DNA of 64,000 nt, taken from NCBI GenBank assembly GCA_016858145.1, contig JAEHOE010000075.1, positions 62,001-126,000 on the forward strand. Direction: 5' to 3'. Source of the DNA: Edaphochlamys debaryana (Eukaryota > Chlorophyta > Chlorophyceae > Chlamydomonadales). Shown here piece by piece: positions 34,401 to 46,030 of this stretch (positions within the stretch are counted from its first letter, which is position 1; each line of letters starts with the position of its first letter). Below the pieces are notes generated by a model. The model did not search any database, was not told the origin of the DNA, and worked only from the letters and a program-made list of their open reading frames with translations. The translations under genes and the position numbers were made by a program.

Positions 34401-37400
34401 GCACCCGCGGCGCCGGCCCCGCGCACCCCAGCAGCTCCAAGGGCAGGGGCCTGCAGGTGCGTGCGTCCGCGCGGACTCCCACCCGCAACCACACCCACCA
34501 GGCACCCCTCCCTCCGCCCCGCACCGCCAGCTGCACCCAGACCTCCACGCCTCCCCTCCGACCTCCCCCGCTCACCCACAGGCGACATGATCGCACCCAC
34601 CCCTCACCCCAAACACCCCTCCTCCCCACCCCCACCCCCACCCCCGCCCCCACCCCCACCCTCCTCCACCCCCCTCAGGTCCTGTTCACGCTGGGCGAGC
34701 CCGCCTCCCCCGCCGAGGCGCGCGCCGCCGACGCCGCCGCCCTGGCCCGGCTCCGCTCCTTCAGCCGCTGGCTGTCCCGCCTGCTGGTGGCGGGGCTGCA
34801 CCCGGGGGCGCCCTACGAGCGCCGCTTCTTCGCCCTTGAGCTGCTGGCGGCCACCCTGGAGGCCTGGGGCCCGGAGGGGGCCAGCGGGGGAGGGGCTGGA
34901 GGGGGCGTGGAGAGGGAGGAGGGTGGTGGTGGAGGGGGGGGAGGGGGGGGAGGAGGGGGGACGATCAAGGGGCTGCCGCAGCATGGCGGTGGAGGCGGAG
35001 GGAGGATGTCGGAGAGTACGGCGCTGGGGCTGCTCCCCCGGGGCTACAGCCGGAGCAGCGGCGCGGCGCCCTTCAAGTAGGTTGGGGGGGGGCGTGGGCC
35101 GGGGGGGAACTGGGGTGTATTGCTGCGTGGGGCTCGGGCGTGCGTGCTCGTAGGGTTGTGGCAAGACGTCTGCACCTGGTGCCGGGGCTCGGGCGCACGT
35201 GCTGAGGGGCTGCTGGGGCTGCTGGCGGCTGCGGGTGCAGGAGCGTGCTGCGCCCGCTCTGCTCACCCCCTTCCCTCCCCCACCCTACTGCTCACCCCCC
35301 CACCCTCCCACCCCCACCCTCCCCCACCCCAGCCCCTACTGCCCCGAGCTGCTCTCCCCCAACACGGTGGCTCTGCTGCTGGCGGGGGCGGTGGACTCGT
35401 GGGACAAGCTGCGGCAGGTGGGGTGCTGATCCCTTGTCAGCAACACGCGGGGCGGGCTGGTGGTGTTGGGGCCGCGGGGGGCTCCTGGTCTTCGAGGGTG
35501 CTTGGTCGCCCCATGTCTGTGATGTCGCCGTACAGCGATATTGGTTGCGTCAGGTGCATGTCACCGACCTTGCGTCTTCCTGTCCCATCGCTCCCTTCCG
35601 TGCCCTCCCCCCTCCTTCCACACACACCCCCCCCCCAGGCCGCCAGCTCCTGCCTCATGCGCCTGCCCACGCCCCTGCCCGGACTGGCCTCGGGCGCCGC
35701 GCTGGGCCCCCTGCTGGGCTGGGCGGTGGGGCTGCTGGGGAGCCCCCGCATGCGGGAGAGCGACGCGGGTGGGTGGGGCGGACTGGGAAGGTGGGATTCG
35801 CAGAGCGGATGGGGGGCATGGAGGGGGCAGGGACCCACCCGACCGCCTGCTCACCCCCACCCCCATAAGCTTGTGTCTCCCATCCCCGCCTCCCCGTCAC
35901 CTCCTCGCCCCTCCCCGTCCCGCACACTACCCCATCGGTCTCGCTGACTGCCGCTCTGTCTCTTCCTTCGCTCGCCAATGCTCCGCAATCACCCGCACAC
36001 TACCCCCCCCCCCCAGGCGCGCGCCTGATCAAGATCCTGTACGCCAAGTACGTGGCGCAGCACCGCTGGCGCCTGGAGCTGGCGCCACTGCCCCGCGCGC
36101 TGCCGCCGCCGCCTGCTCCCCCTTCGGGCGCTGCGGCAGGCGGTGCGGCGGCCGCGGCCGCGGCCGCGGCCTCGTCATCGGCCGCTGCGGTGCTGGGGTT
36201 CCTGCAGGGCTTGGTGGACGCGGTGGAGGCGGCGGTGGCGGCGGCGCGGGCCGACCTGCTGGGGGCGTGCAGGCGCAGCCTGGCGCACGGGCCGCTGCTG
36301 CTGCTGCGGTGAGGGGCTACGGGGGCTACGGGGGGGGGGTACGGGTAGAGGGGCAGGGCGGACTGCGGTTCATTCGCTGTGTGCCCTAGCACGTCCACCG
36401 CTGACACGCTCAACCCCATACCGTACACCGCCCCTTCCCTTGGCCCACCCCCCAGCTATGTGGCCGAGGACGTGCCCTGGCAGGCGCTGTCGAGCGCTGG
36501 GGGCGGCCGCGGAGGGCCGGGCGCGGGGGGCGGAGCGGGCCTGGGCGGCGGCGAGGTGGCTGCGTGGGCTGCGCGGGCGCTGGGGGCGGCGGAGGACGTC
36601 GTGGAGCTGGCGCTGCCGGTGCTGTCCCGGCCTCAGGTGGGGGGGGGCGGGGGTTGGGTGGGTGGGTGAGAGAGGGCGGTTGGTGCTGCGGGGGAAGGTG
36701 GGGGCGGGAAGCGGGGGCATGGGCACGAGAGGTGGAGAGCATGACGCTGAGCCGCGCCTGCTGACGTGCCTTGTCCCCCCCCCCTTGCTACTTGCTGGGT
36801 CCCACCACCCACCCACCATCACGCCCCCTGCCGCCGCACTGCCGCTAAGCCTCAAGCACCCCCTTCCCTCCCCTCCTTGTACCTACCCATGCAAGGTTTC
36901 CCTGGCGTCGGCGCGATCCCGTTCAGCAACAAACTCCCTTCCCTTCCCTCCCCTCCCCTCCCTCTCAGGAGCGCAACGTGGGCGCTGAGGAGGTGGACGC
37001 CTCAGCCCTAGGCTCCATGTCTGGGGCGGGGGCGGGCGGGGAGGAGGGCGACGAGGAGGGGGGCGAGGGCGAGGACGCGCTGGGGCCCGAATCGCAGGTC
37101 ATCCAGACCGCCTGCTGGACCAGCGTCAAGGAGGTGGGGGGGGGGGAAGGGAAGGGAAGTGGGGGGGGGAAGGGAAGCGGAGGGCTTGGCGTGAGGGATA
37201 AGGCGGCTCGTGCGTGTGCTGACCACATTGCGCCACAGGCGATGCCTGCGCAGTGTGTGTGTGGGTGAGGTTCGTGTGCGTACTGGCGCCATGTGTGCTT
37301 CAACGGGGGGGACAACCCAGCTTGCGCTGCCTGTGCAGCTCGTGTCGTCTCTGTTGTCCTCATCCCCGCCCCTCCTGTTTCCTTCCCCCCCGCCCCTAGG

Positions 37401-40400
37401 TCGCCCTGGTGCTGGCGACTCTGGTGCGGCAGATGCCCCTGCCCCCGCCGCCGCCCTCCTCCTCCACCGCCCCCTCCGCCCCCGTCTCCCGCCTCGGCTC
37501 CATGCCCCCCACCCCCACCGCCGCGCGCGCCGCCGCCGGCCCCGACCGCGCCATCTCCCTCGCCGCCGCCGCTGCCGCCCCCGGCTCCGGCTCCATGGCC
37601 TCCCCGTCGGCGGTGGTGCCGCCGCTCAGTGTGGCTCAGCTCTCCCGCATCGGTGGGTGGGGTGCGGACGCAGCGTTGCACTTTGGATAAACCCTATGAA
37701 GACCCACTTTGGCAAGAAGCAGGAAGCTATATCGATTCAGAGGTCCTCCCCTTGGTGGGGTGCGTGGGACGATGTGCCGTGAGGGTTGTCGTGAGGGTTG
37801 CTACGAGAAGTAGAGAGTTATGTGGTAGGGTGTCGCATGGTGCCTTCCTGGTGCAGCGTCCAGCCCTCTTGCCATAAACTTAGAACCTCTCCGCAGGACG
37901 CCGGCCTCACTGCTTCTCCACTTGTTCCTCCGCGGCTGAGCGAACAAACGGGACAGCAGTGAGATCGGCGTCTTGAGGAGGGTTTCAAGTTCATGACAAG
38001 TGGACAGAAGCTGCCCCTGATGGCCACTCGAACCATGGATTGATACCCGCGCCCTGCCCCTCTTCAGCATAGTAGTATCCGTGCATGCCATCCCCGCCCT
38101 CCCATCGGGCTCGCCAGCCGCCGCCTTGCTTGCCGGCCGCCGCGTTCCGTTCCGTTCTGTTGGTCCGCCTGCTGTTCGGTATGCCTCTCCTCCCCCTTCC
38201 CCCCCACACACACCTCCCCACCCCCTCCCCCTATCCCTCCCTTCTCCCTCGCCCTGCCCCCCCTTTCCCCCCTTCGGAGCCCTCCGGGCACGCTCGGCGG
38301 TATGTACCTCTTCAAGCCTCCCTTCCCCTGGCGTCTACAATACCCCGCTCAGTAACAAACACCCCCTTGCCCCCCCACGCTCCCCCCCTCAGGCGACCTG
38401 CTGGTGCGGCTCCTGTTCGACATGAAGCACAACGGCGCCGTCGAGAAGACCGCCCTGGCGCTGTCGGTGGTGGCGGAGCGGCTGCTGAGGGCGCCCTCGC
38501 ACGCACTCAACGCGCTGCCCAAGCCCTGGCTAGAGGTGGGGGTTGGAGGGGGTTGTTTGGTGGGTGCTTGGGGGTTGGGCGTGCTTGGGGGGGAGGCGAA
38601 GCGTGGGGGAGAGGAGCGGGGCCATAAGCTCTGTGGGGGGCAATGTTCCGAAGGGAGGTGGGGCCCCGCCTGAACCTCAAGAGCCACAACTCACCGCCGC
38701 CGCCCATGTCCCCCCCCCCGGCCCCCGCCCTGTCAGGCCTGCCTGGCCCGAGTGATGGCGCCCCGTCAGACGCGGGACGACATCGTACGACGATCTGCCG
38801 GGCTGCCGTACGCCCTCACCGCCCTGTTCCTGGCCGAGCCCTCCAACGCCCCCAAGCAGCTGCTGCCCAGGTGGGGGCTGGGGGGGGCTGGGGGGGAAAG
38901 GGGGGGAGGGAAGAACAGTGTGGCTGGGAGCATGTACCGGAGGACGCCATAGAGCGGTGCTAAGCCCTGCCTGGCCCTCGCCAACCTTTGCTTACATCCA
39001 ACCTCACACCCCCTCCCCCACCGCTCCCCACCCCATCCCCCCAGGGCCATGACAGCGCTCCTGGCCATCGCCAGCGCCGCCTGCTCCCCCCACCTCACAC
39101 GGGAAGACCCCCACCCAGACACAGTCACAGACACCGACCCACCCTCGCGCCGCGCCTCCGTCTCGGGCTCCGGGGCAGCGGCCACAGCCGCCGCAGCCCT
39201 GGCCTCCCCCGCCTCCCCCAGCCCCCGGACCTCGGCGGGCGGGGTCGAGGCGGCGCAGGGGCCTGTGGGTGCGGGTGCCGGGGCCGAGGGGGCGGCGGCG
39301 GTAGTGGTGGTGGAGGGCTTCCCGGTGGTGCAGGTGTGGCCGGTGGTGCACGCCTTCAACTGCCTGCGCCACGCCTTCAACGACTCCCATCTGGCGGTGG
39401 ACACCTCGGGCTACTTCGCGCAGGCCATACAGGTGGGAGTGTGTGTGGGGGGGGGGGGCGTGGGGGGGGGGCTGGGTTGGGTTGGGCGGGTCCTCGAGGG
39501 GGTCTTGCAGCCCCCCTACCAACCCAGCGCTCACTGCTCGACCTCGTTGTCCGTGCGTACCCCCTCATCTGCCCCCACCCCTTCCCGCCCCCCTTCAGGC
39601 CTGCCTGCTGGCCCTGCGCTCGCCCTGGTGGGAGATCCGCAATTCGGCGCAGCTCTGCTTCACCGCCCTCACCACGCGCGTGCTGGGCTTCAAGAACGAC
39701 TCGCACGGGGAGGCGGTGCGCAAGGCGGTGTCGGGTGAGGGGGGGGAGGGGAGGAAGGGGAAGCGGGGATGATGGGGCAGGGTTTTCTTTGACAAGGAAC
39801 CCGCTCCAATCACACGCCCGTTCTCAATTCCCATCGAAGAAGGGGGAGCAAGGATGAGGGGGGGGAGGTTGATGGAAGGGAGGGGGGCATGAGCGAGGAC
39901 GGGAAGGGGCAGGGCAGGGGAAGCAAGGCAGCCGAATTGACCGCTAAAGCCCACGCCCCCGACCTCTTCACCCGTCCCCTCCGCCTCCCGCCCCACAGGC
40001 GCCGAGTTCTTTGCGCGCTACCCCCCGCTGCACGGGTTCCTGCTGGGGCAGCTGCGGGAGGCGGCCGCACAGCTGGAGGCAGCGTCCGCGCCCGCCCCGG
40101 CCCCGGCCCCGGCGGCGTCGGAGGGCGCCCAGGCGGCGGCGGCGGCGGTGGATGCGGCGGCGCGCCGCGCCGCCCTCGCCCACCCCCACCCCGGGCTCTA
40201 CCCCGTCCTCATCATCCTCTCACGCCTGCAGCCCTCGCACATACGGGCGGCGGCGGAGGAGGACACGAGTGGCGGCGGCGGCGGCGAGGCTGGCGGCGGT
40301 AAGGAGACGGAGACCGGCGCAGCGGCAGCGGATGGCGGCGCGGCGGCGGCCGCTGGTGGCGGCTCCGCTGCCGCCGCCGCTGCGACGTACATGGGGGCGC

Positions 40401-43400
40401 TGACGCCCGTGGCCTTCACGCCACTCGTACGGCGGTGCTGTACGGCGGCGCCACTTGCCGTACGGCGGCTGGCGGCGCGCGCGCTCGTGCCGCTGGTGGC
40501 GGCGCCCGACGTCCCGCCGCTCCTGCAGCAGCTGCTGGCGGGCGTGCCGGCGCCGCCGCCGCGCAAGCCGCCGGCGGAGGCTGGCGGCGGCGGCGGTGGC
40601 GGCGGCGGCTCCTCCGGCGGCAGCACGATTGCGGCCGTGCTTGGCTCCCGGGCCAGCAGCGGCGGCCCGCCCTTCGTGATCTTTACCGGCGGCAACCCCA
40701 ACGCGCTCCACGGCTCCCTGCTGGCGGCGGCGGCGCTGCTCGAGAGCTGCGACCCCGCCGCCGCCGCCGCCGCCGCTGGCGGCGGCGACGCCGCCGCCGA
40801 CGTGCTGTACCTGTCGCTGCCGCCGCTGGTCCGCGGCGCTTGGCTGGCGGACCCGGCGTACGGTTGCTCGGCAATGGGATCGGCGCTGCTGGCGGCGGCG
40901 GCGGCGGCGCTGCAGCTGGTGCCGCCGGGCCGCTGCCTGGAGTTCCGCGCCTCCGTCGCCGAGCTGGCGGCGGCGTGCCGCGAGGCCGTGTCGTACGTGC
41001 CGCCGGCGGCGCAGCGCGCGCTGGCGGCGGCGCGGCAGCAGGCGGCGATGCTGGCGACGCAGCGGCAGCGGCGCAGCCGCGACGGCCGCGGCAGCAGCAG
41101 CGGCATGGGCCTCATGCCCGGCGGCGCGGCGGCGCCGCACAACGTGTTTGTGTGCGACTGGCCCGACCCCATGCGCTCCTGTCTGCTTAAGCAGGCCGCG
41201 GCGCTGTGGCTGGGGCCCGTGCTGCAGTGCCAGGCCTTCAGGTGCGGGACGCTGCTGCTCAGCTAAAACTGCGAGTCGACATCCGTGCCCAGTTGTCTAA
41301 GCGCCCAGCTGAAGCTTTTGTTGCCCTTGCGGCCTCTCCCACACCTGCTCCACACACCCTTCCCACTCCCCTCACCTTCCTTTCCCCACCACCCCAGGTC
41401 TTCCGCCCCCGCCGGCTTCTTCCTCGAGGGACTGCTGCACCAGCTCGCCTGCTGCCTGGCCTCGCCCCTCTACGACGTCAGGGCATCGGCGCTCAAGGCC
41501 TTCTGCGCGACGCTGACGGCGGTGGCGGCGGCCGTGACGGCGGCGGCAGCAGCGCCGCCGCCGCCGCCGCCGTCCCGCGGCCAGTCCTTCTCCGGCTCCG
41601 GCGGCCTCACGGGCTCCGGCGGCGCCGCCACCACGCCGTCGGGCCGGCCGCCGCTGCCCTCGAGCGCCGCCACCACCCCCGGCCGTCCGCCGCTCTCCCC
41701 CGGCCCCGGCCCCGGCCCGGGCCCCACAAGCTCCTTCCTCGGCGGCGCGAGCACCGCCGCGCCGGCGACGGCGGCGGCCCTGGCCGCCGCCGTCACGGCC
41801 GCCGCCGCCGGGCGCGGCGGCGGCGGCCTGGGCGGTGCGGATCCCGGCGGCAAGCTGGCCCGAATCGTGGCGGATCTGGCCTCCCGCCCCGTGCTGCTGG
41901 GGCGGCTGGTTAGCGAGGGCATGTCCTTGCTGTGGGGCGCGGTAGGGTCAGAGCCGGTGCACAAGGTCACGCGGCGCGCGCTCAAGGCCCTGGGGCTGCT
42001 CCACTCCATCTCCTCCACCCTGGCCGCCGCCGCCGCGGCCACCTCCGCCGCCGCCGCCGCCGCCAGCCCGGCACCCGGCCGGCCGTCGTCCGGAACCCTC
42101 TCCATGCTCAACTCCACGCCGGAGCTGCACCCGGTCACGGGCGAGCCCCTGACGCCGCTGTCGCCGCCGCAGCGCACCTCCGCTGGCGGCGGCGGCGGCA
42201 GCGCGCCGGTGACGCCGACGGCCGGCATGCTGCTGCACCCGTACGGCTGTGTGTGCTGCCCGCCCGGCGGCGCCGAGGGCGGCGCGGGCGCCTCCGCGGC
42301 GCTGCAGGCGGCTCTGGGTCATGTGGGTCTCGTGCAGCGGCTGCTGTCGGGCAGCCGGGAGCTGGAGGCGCGGTGCGAGGCGCTCAGGTGGGGGGGGGGC
42401 TTAACGGGAATGAGGGTTGGGGCGTTGGGGGAGTTGAGGGGTTCGGGGCCGGGGCGATGCGGTCGGTGGTAGGCGCACAGGTGGGGGCCAGGAAGGCGGA
42501 GAAGGGGCGGGGGCACAGGGCGCAGGTTGGGGGGCACCCGGCGTTCTGACCTTGTGCACGGACCCGGTGCATGAACTGCCTGCGGGTGCCGAGGGCGGTG
42601 CTCTAGACATGGTTCGGTCGTGTGCTCACGTCTTCCTGCCCTCCCCCCCTCCCTCCCTCCCTCCCTCCCGTGCTCAGGTGCCTGGGCCGCGCACTGGGGA
42701 GCGCCCTGGCGGCGGCGGACGCGGTGGCGGCGGCGGGTGGCGACGGCGCGGCGGCAGGCCTGGCGGTGGCGGAGCGGCTGCCGCAGCTGGTGGGGGCCAT
42801 GGGGTCCCTGGTGGCGCTGGTGTCGACGGCGGCGGCGCCGTGGCAGCCGGAGGACTGGCGGCTGGCGGGGGCGGAGGCGCTGGCGGCGTCGCGGCTGCTG
42901 CAGGCGGCGGCGCGCCGCGGCGGCGGCAGCGGCGCCGGTGGCGCGGCGCTGCTGTCCGGCTCAAGCAGCGGCAGCGCGCTGCTGTCGGGCGGCGGCGGCG
43001 GTGGCGGCGGCGGCAGCGGCATCAGCCGTATGACCAGCCGCATCGGCAGCATCCGGAGCAGCTTCTCGACGGAGGCGGCGGCGGCGCGGGCGGTGGCGGA
43101 GGCGGCGGCGCTGGCGGCGGAGGGTATCGACCCGGAGGCGGAGGAGGCGGGGCGGCTGGAGGTGCTGGCGCTGCGGGGCTGGCGCTGCGTCATCACGATG
43201 CTCGAGGTGGGGTGGGGTGGGGCTGGGGGTGGGGCAGGGGTGGGACTGGGGTGGGGCAGGACCGCGGAAGGTGACCAGGCTACATGTGCGGGGGCCAGGG
43301 CCACTCGACAGCCGGCAGCTCCGCTCGAGGTGGAACGGGGTAGGGAGATTCTCCTGCGGCCGCCCTAGCACCCGCATTCGCGCCCCGAGGCTTTCCGTCC

Positions 43401-44769
43401 TCATCACCTGCCCCGGATCCCAACCGCCGCAGGACGAGGACCACGCAGTGCGCTACGCGGGCGCCCGCCTGGCCCAGTCCGTCATGGAGGCGGCAACCAC
43501 AACCGCCAACCACCAAGCGCTGGCCGCCCAACTGTCGTCGCACCAGCTGTCAACTGCCACGGCGTCCACCGCCAGTTCCAGCCGCCACCCGCCGCTGTAC
43601 GTGGAGGTGGTCATCCGGCTTCTGTACCCGTGGCTTGCCGTACACTACGGCGGGTACGGCGTCAGCAGGGGCACGCGTACGGCACTGGTCGAGATGCTGC
43701 TGGATCTGGTGACCACCAGCAGCACCGACGGCGGCGACGAGGCGGCGGCAGGCGACGGCGGCCCGGCAGGTCCCGGCGGCGGCAGCGGAGTGCCCGAGAT
43801 CGTGGCTTCGCTGGTGCGTAGGAAAGCTTGTGGATTATAGAGTGCAGTGCGTCACAAGTGCCCAGGGCAGCAACCAAAGCCTACCTTGTGTCGGGTCGCC
43901 CAGCTGTCGTGCCTTGCAGTGTAGGCAGCAACGACAGCACCCTGTAGATCGCACGCGGCGCGTCGCGCTCGCCTTGACGCCCCCTCCCCGCTCCTCCCTT
44001 CCTTTCCTTTCCTTCCCTCTCCCTGTACCCACCCCAGGCCACCCGCGCGCGTGCCTCGGCCGAGGCCCCCGCCCCCGGCGCCGGCGGCTCCGCGCCCGGC
44101 CCCGCGCCCTCCTCCCGGCGGCTGTTCGACAAGGAGGCCGACAACCCACACGAGGAGCCCACGCTGGCGGCGCAGCTGGCGGCCCGGACGCTGCGGAGCC
44201 TGCTGGCGGCGCCGCCGCAGCTGAGCGAGAGCGGCGCCGCCGCCGGCGGCAAGGCCGAGCCGCCGCTGGCGGCGGCTGCCGGCGTGACGGTGGCGGGGGC
44301 GGAGAAGCTGGCGGCGGCGGCCGCTGCGGCGGCGGAGCGGCTGGGGGCGGTCGCGGCGGCGCTGACGGTGGCGGCAGGCAGCGGTGCTGCTGCAGCGGAG
44401 ACGGAGGCGTTGGTTGAGGCGGTGGCGGCGGACGGTTGGTTGGGCGGCTTCGTCAACCACCCGGAGGTGTTTGACTGCTCGTACCGGGCCCTGCTGACGC
44501 TGTGGGCCCTGGGCCCAGTACGGCAGGACATTCTGCCTCAACCGCTGCTGGCCGAAGGCGGGGTTGAAGCGACGGGAGCGGGATGGAGCCGTGGCCTGGC
44601 GGCGACGTTGGCGGCACTGGCGGCGCGTGCTGACGTGGAAGGGTCGCAGCTGGCGCCGGCGCTGGAGGCGGCGGTGGCTGAGTGGGATGAGGCAAGCCCG
44701 GCTGGTGGGGAGGTGGCGGAGGCGGAGGCAGCGCACGCCAGTGACAGACGGATCCTGTTCCTGCTGTGA
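28412..44769 (+). CDS. THADA: THADA/Trm732-like tRNA methylation cofactor (3136 aa)
   Basis: THADA (yeast Trm732) partners the methyltransferase FTSJ1/Trm7 in 2'-O-methylation of tRNA position 32. Twenty-nine exons join in phase: 28412-28495, 28658-29033, 29294-29658, 30002-30160, 30391-30834, 31100-31639, 31900-31995, 32179-32319, 32483-32814, 33068-33242, 33500-33815, 34093-34234, 34396-34456, 34679-35076, 35333-35417, 35639-35768, 36017-36308, 36456-36636, 36969-37133, 37400-37652, 38393-38535, 38737-38870, 39045-39432, 39599-39734, 39999-41241, 41398-42387, 42678-43206, 43433-43813, 44038-44769. The central DUF2428-type region is unmistakable: IQTACWTSVKE, KHNGAVEKT, RRSAGLPYALTALFLAEP, VVHAFNCLRHAFND, WWEIRNSAQLCF, EFFARYPPLHGFL, YPVLIILSRLQPSH. 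Upstream, HPGAPYERRFFALELL also fits. The protein is alpha-solenoid-like. It exceeds human THADA (about 1950 aa) because of Ala/Gly/Ser-rich inserts. No clear TGTAA was seen before the next gene. Confidence 0.88.
33833..33892. repeat. Two-copy tandem repeat at a THADA exon/intron edge
   Basis: A unit of about 32 bases containing GGTGTTGGGGCGTGGTGTAG is repeated twice just after the donor site at 33816. It lies in the intron, so it does not alter the protein model. Confidence 0.6.
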
Positions 44770-45075
44770 GCTGGGGTTGCGGCTTATTGGGCCAGCGCGT
44801 GAGTAAAGTGTTACCGGAGGTATATGGGTTTCGCGGGGTAACGGGCCCGGAGGTCGCCCGACGTGAATGGTGGGGCGCCTAGAGCAGCACAGCCCTAGTG
44901 CCCAAGCGGCCGTGTCTGGCGCGAGGGAGCGCTCCGGATTGTGGGCTGCGATGAGTGGAACGGTCGAGCAGGGAAAGTGAGACGGTCGAGCGGCATTAGT
45001 TGAGGAAGGCTGCAGGGGATGCGCGGTGCATCCTTGCGAGGCGAGTGAGGGTGGGGATGCGCGGGCCGGTCAGGC
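44542..45075 (+). repeat. Segmental duplication, source copy (THADA 3' end)
   Basis: The last about 230 coding bases of the THADA gene plus about 300 bases of 3' flank are repeated at 50627-51145. The most conserved part is the post-stop segment, including GTGAGTAAAGTGTTACCGGA followed by a further near-identical stretch to about 44878. Confidence 0.85.
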
Positions 45076-46030
45076 TCGAGGGAAAGCGAGAGGAGTGGGG
45101 GGTGCAAGGAAAAGAAGGAAAGGTGGGCCGGTCGAAAAGTCGGAGAAGTTGGACGTGGGCAGGTCAGTCTCGCCGAGCTCTTTGTAGCATCTGCCAGGTG
45201 CCAGCAGGCATACCCGGCCATGAGCCACCTGGGCCATGGCAAGCCTTTGTGGAGGGGCCCTGCTGCCGCCCTGCCGCGCTTCGACCTCTTCGACGAGAAG
45301 TGCCAGCCAAGCCTCTGAAGCGAGTTGAGCGCCCCACCCACAGGGGCGCTGTCGGGTGCTTCAACCGCCGTCTGGTAGGCGGGACACGGGAGAGAGAGAG
45401 TGCACAGGCTAATCGCTAATGGGGACACGCAATCGGCGTTCATCTAGTCAGTTTGTCTTCGCATCTGAATGTGGTCGGTTCAACCGAGCGGGGACCGGTA
45501 GTGGCTTGAGCGCGTACTGCAGTCTGCAGGGGAGGCCCGCAGGCGCTTACCCGCGCGTGGCTGGTTGCTTGTGCTGTCCAGCGAGCACATGCACATGCGT
45601 CTGGGCTGGGCTTCAGTCGATTTCCGTGCGCCCCTTTCCTCTTGCGGTCGTCCCGACCCACATGGCGCAAGGCATGGACCTGGACCGCAGGGGAACAGCA
45701 GGGAGGAGCCGCAGCCAGGCGCAGCCCTGCCTGGTGACGGGGCCGGGTGGGGCCGGGTGGGGCACACGCCGCGTGCGCCGGCATTGTTCGGGGCATGTTG
45801 TTGCTTGCGTGTTGGTGCGTGTCTCCACCGCATTCCCCAACATCGAACACTTGCGCCTCAGCACCACCTCACATAGCGCTCGCCTGCGCCTTGGGCCCAG
45901 CGGCTTCAGCCTGAGGGCTAGCTCAAACAAGGCCACGTCGCTTCTGTCCTCGCCACACCGCGGCATGCCACGACAGCCTTATATCTAGACCGCCGCTGCT
46001 CGTTTCGGAGCGGTGGGCTGCCCTTGCGGA
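44770..46030. other. Intergenic region, THADA to MYND gene
   Basis: The first 300 bases are the flank shared with 50.9-51.1 kb. The rest contains open frames on both strands without domains, codon-phase support or splice context. Confidence 0.4.

Noticed and set aside
45000..45443. Open frames on both strands after the THADA gene
   Set aside because: They overlap the duplicated non-coding flank and have no recognisable protein features.
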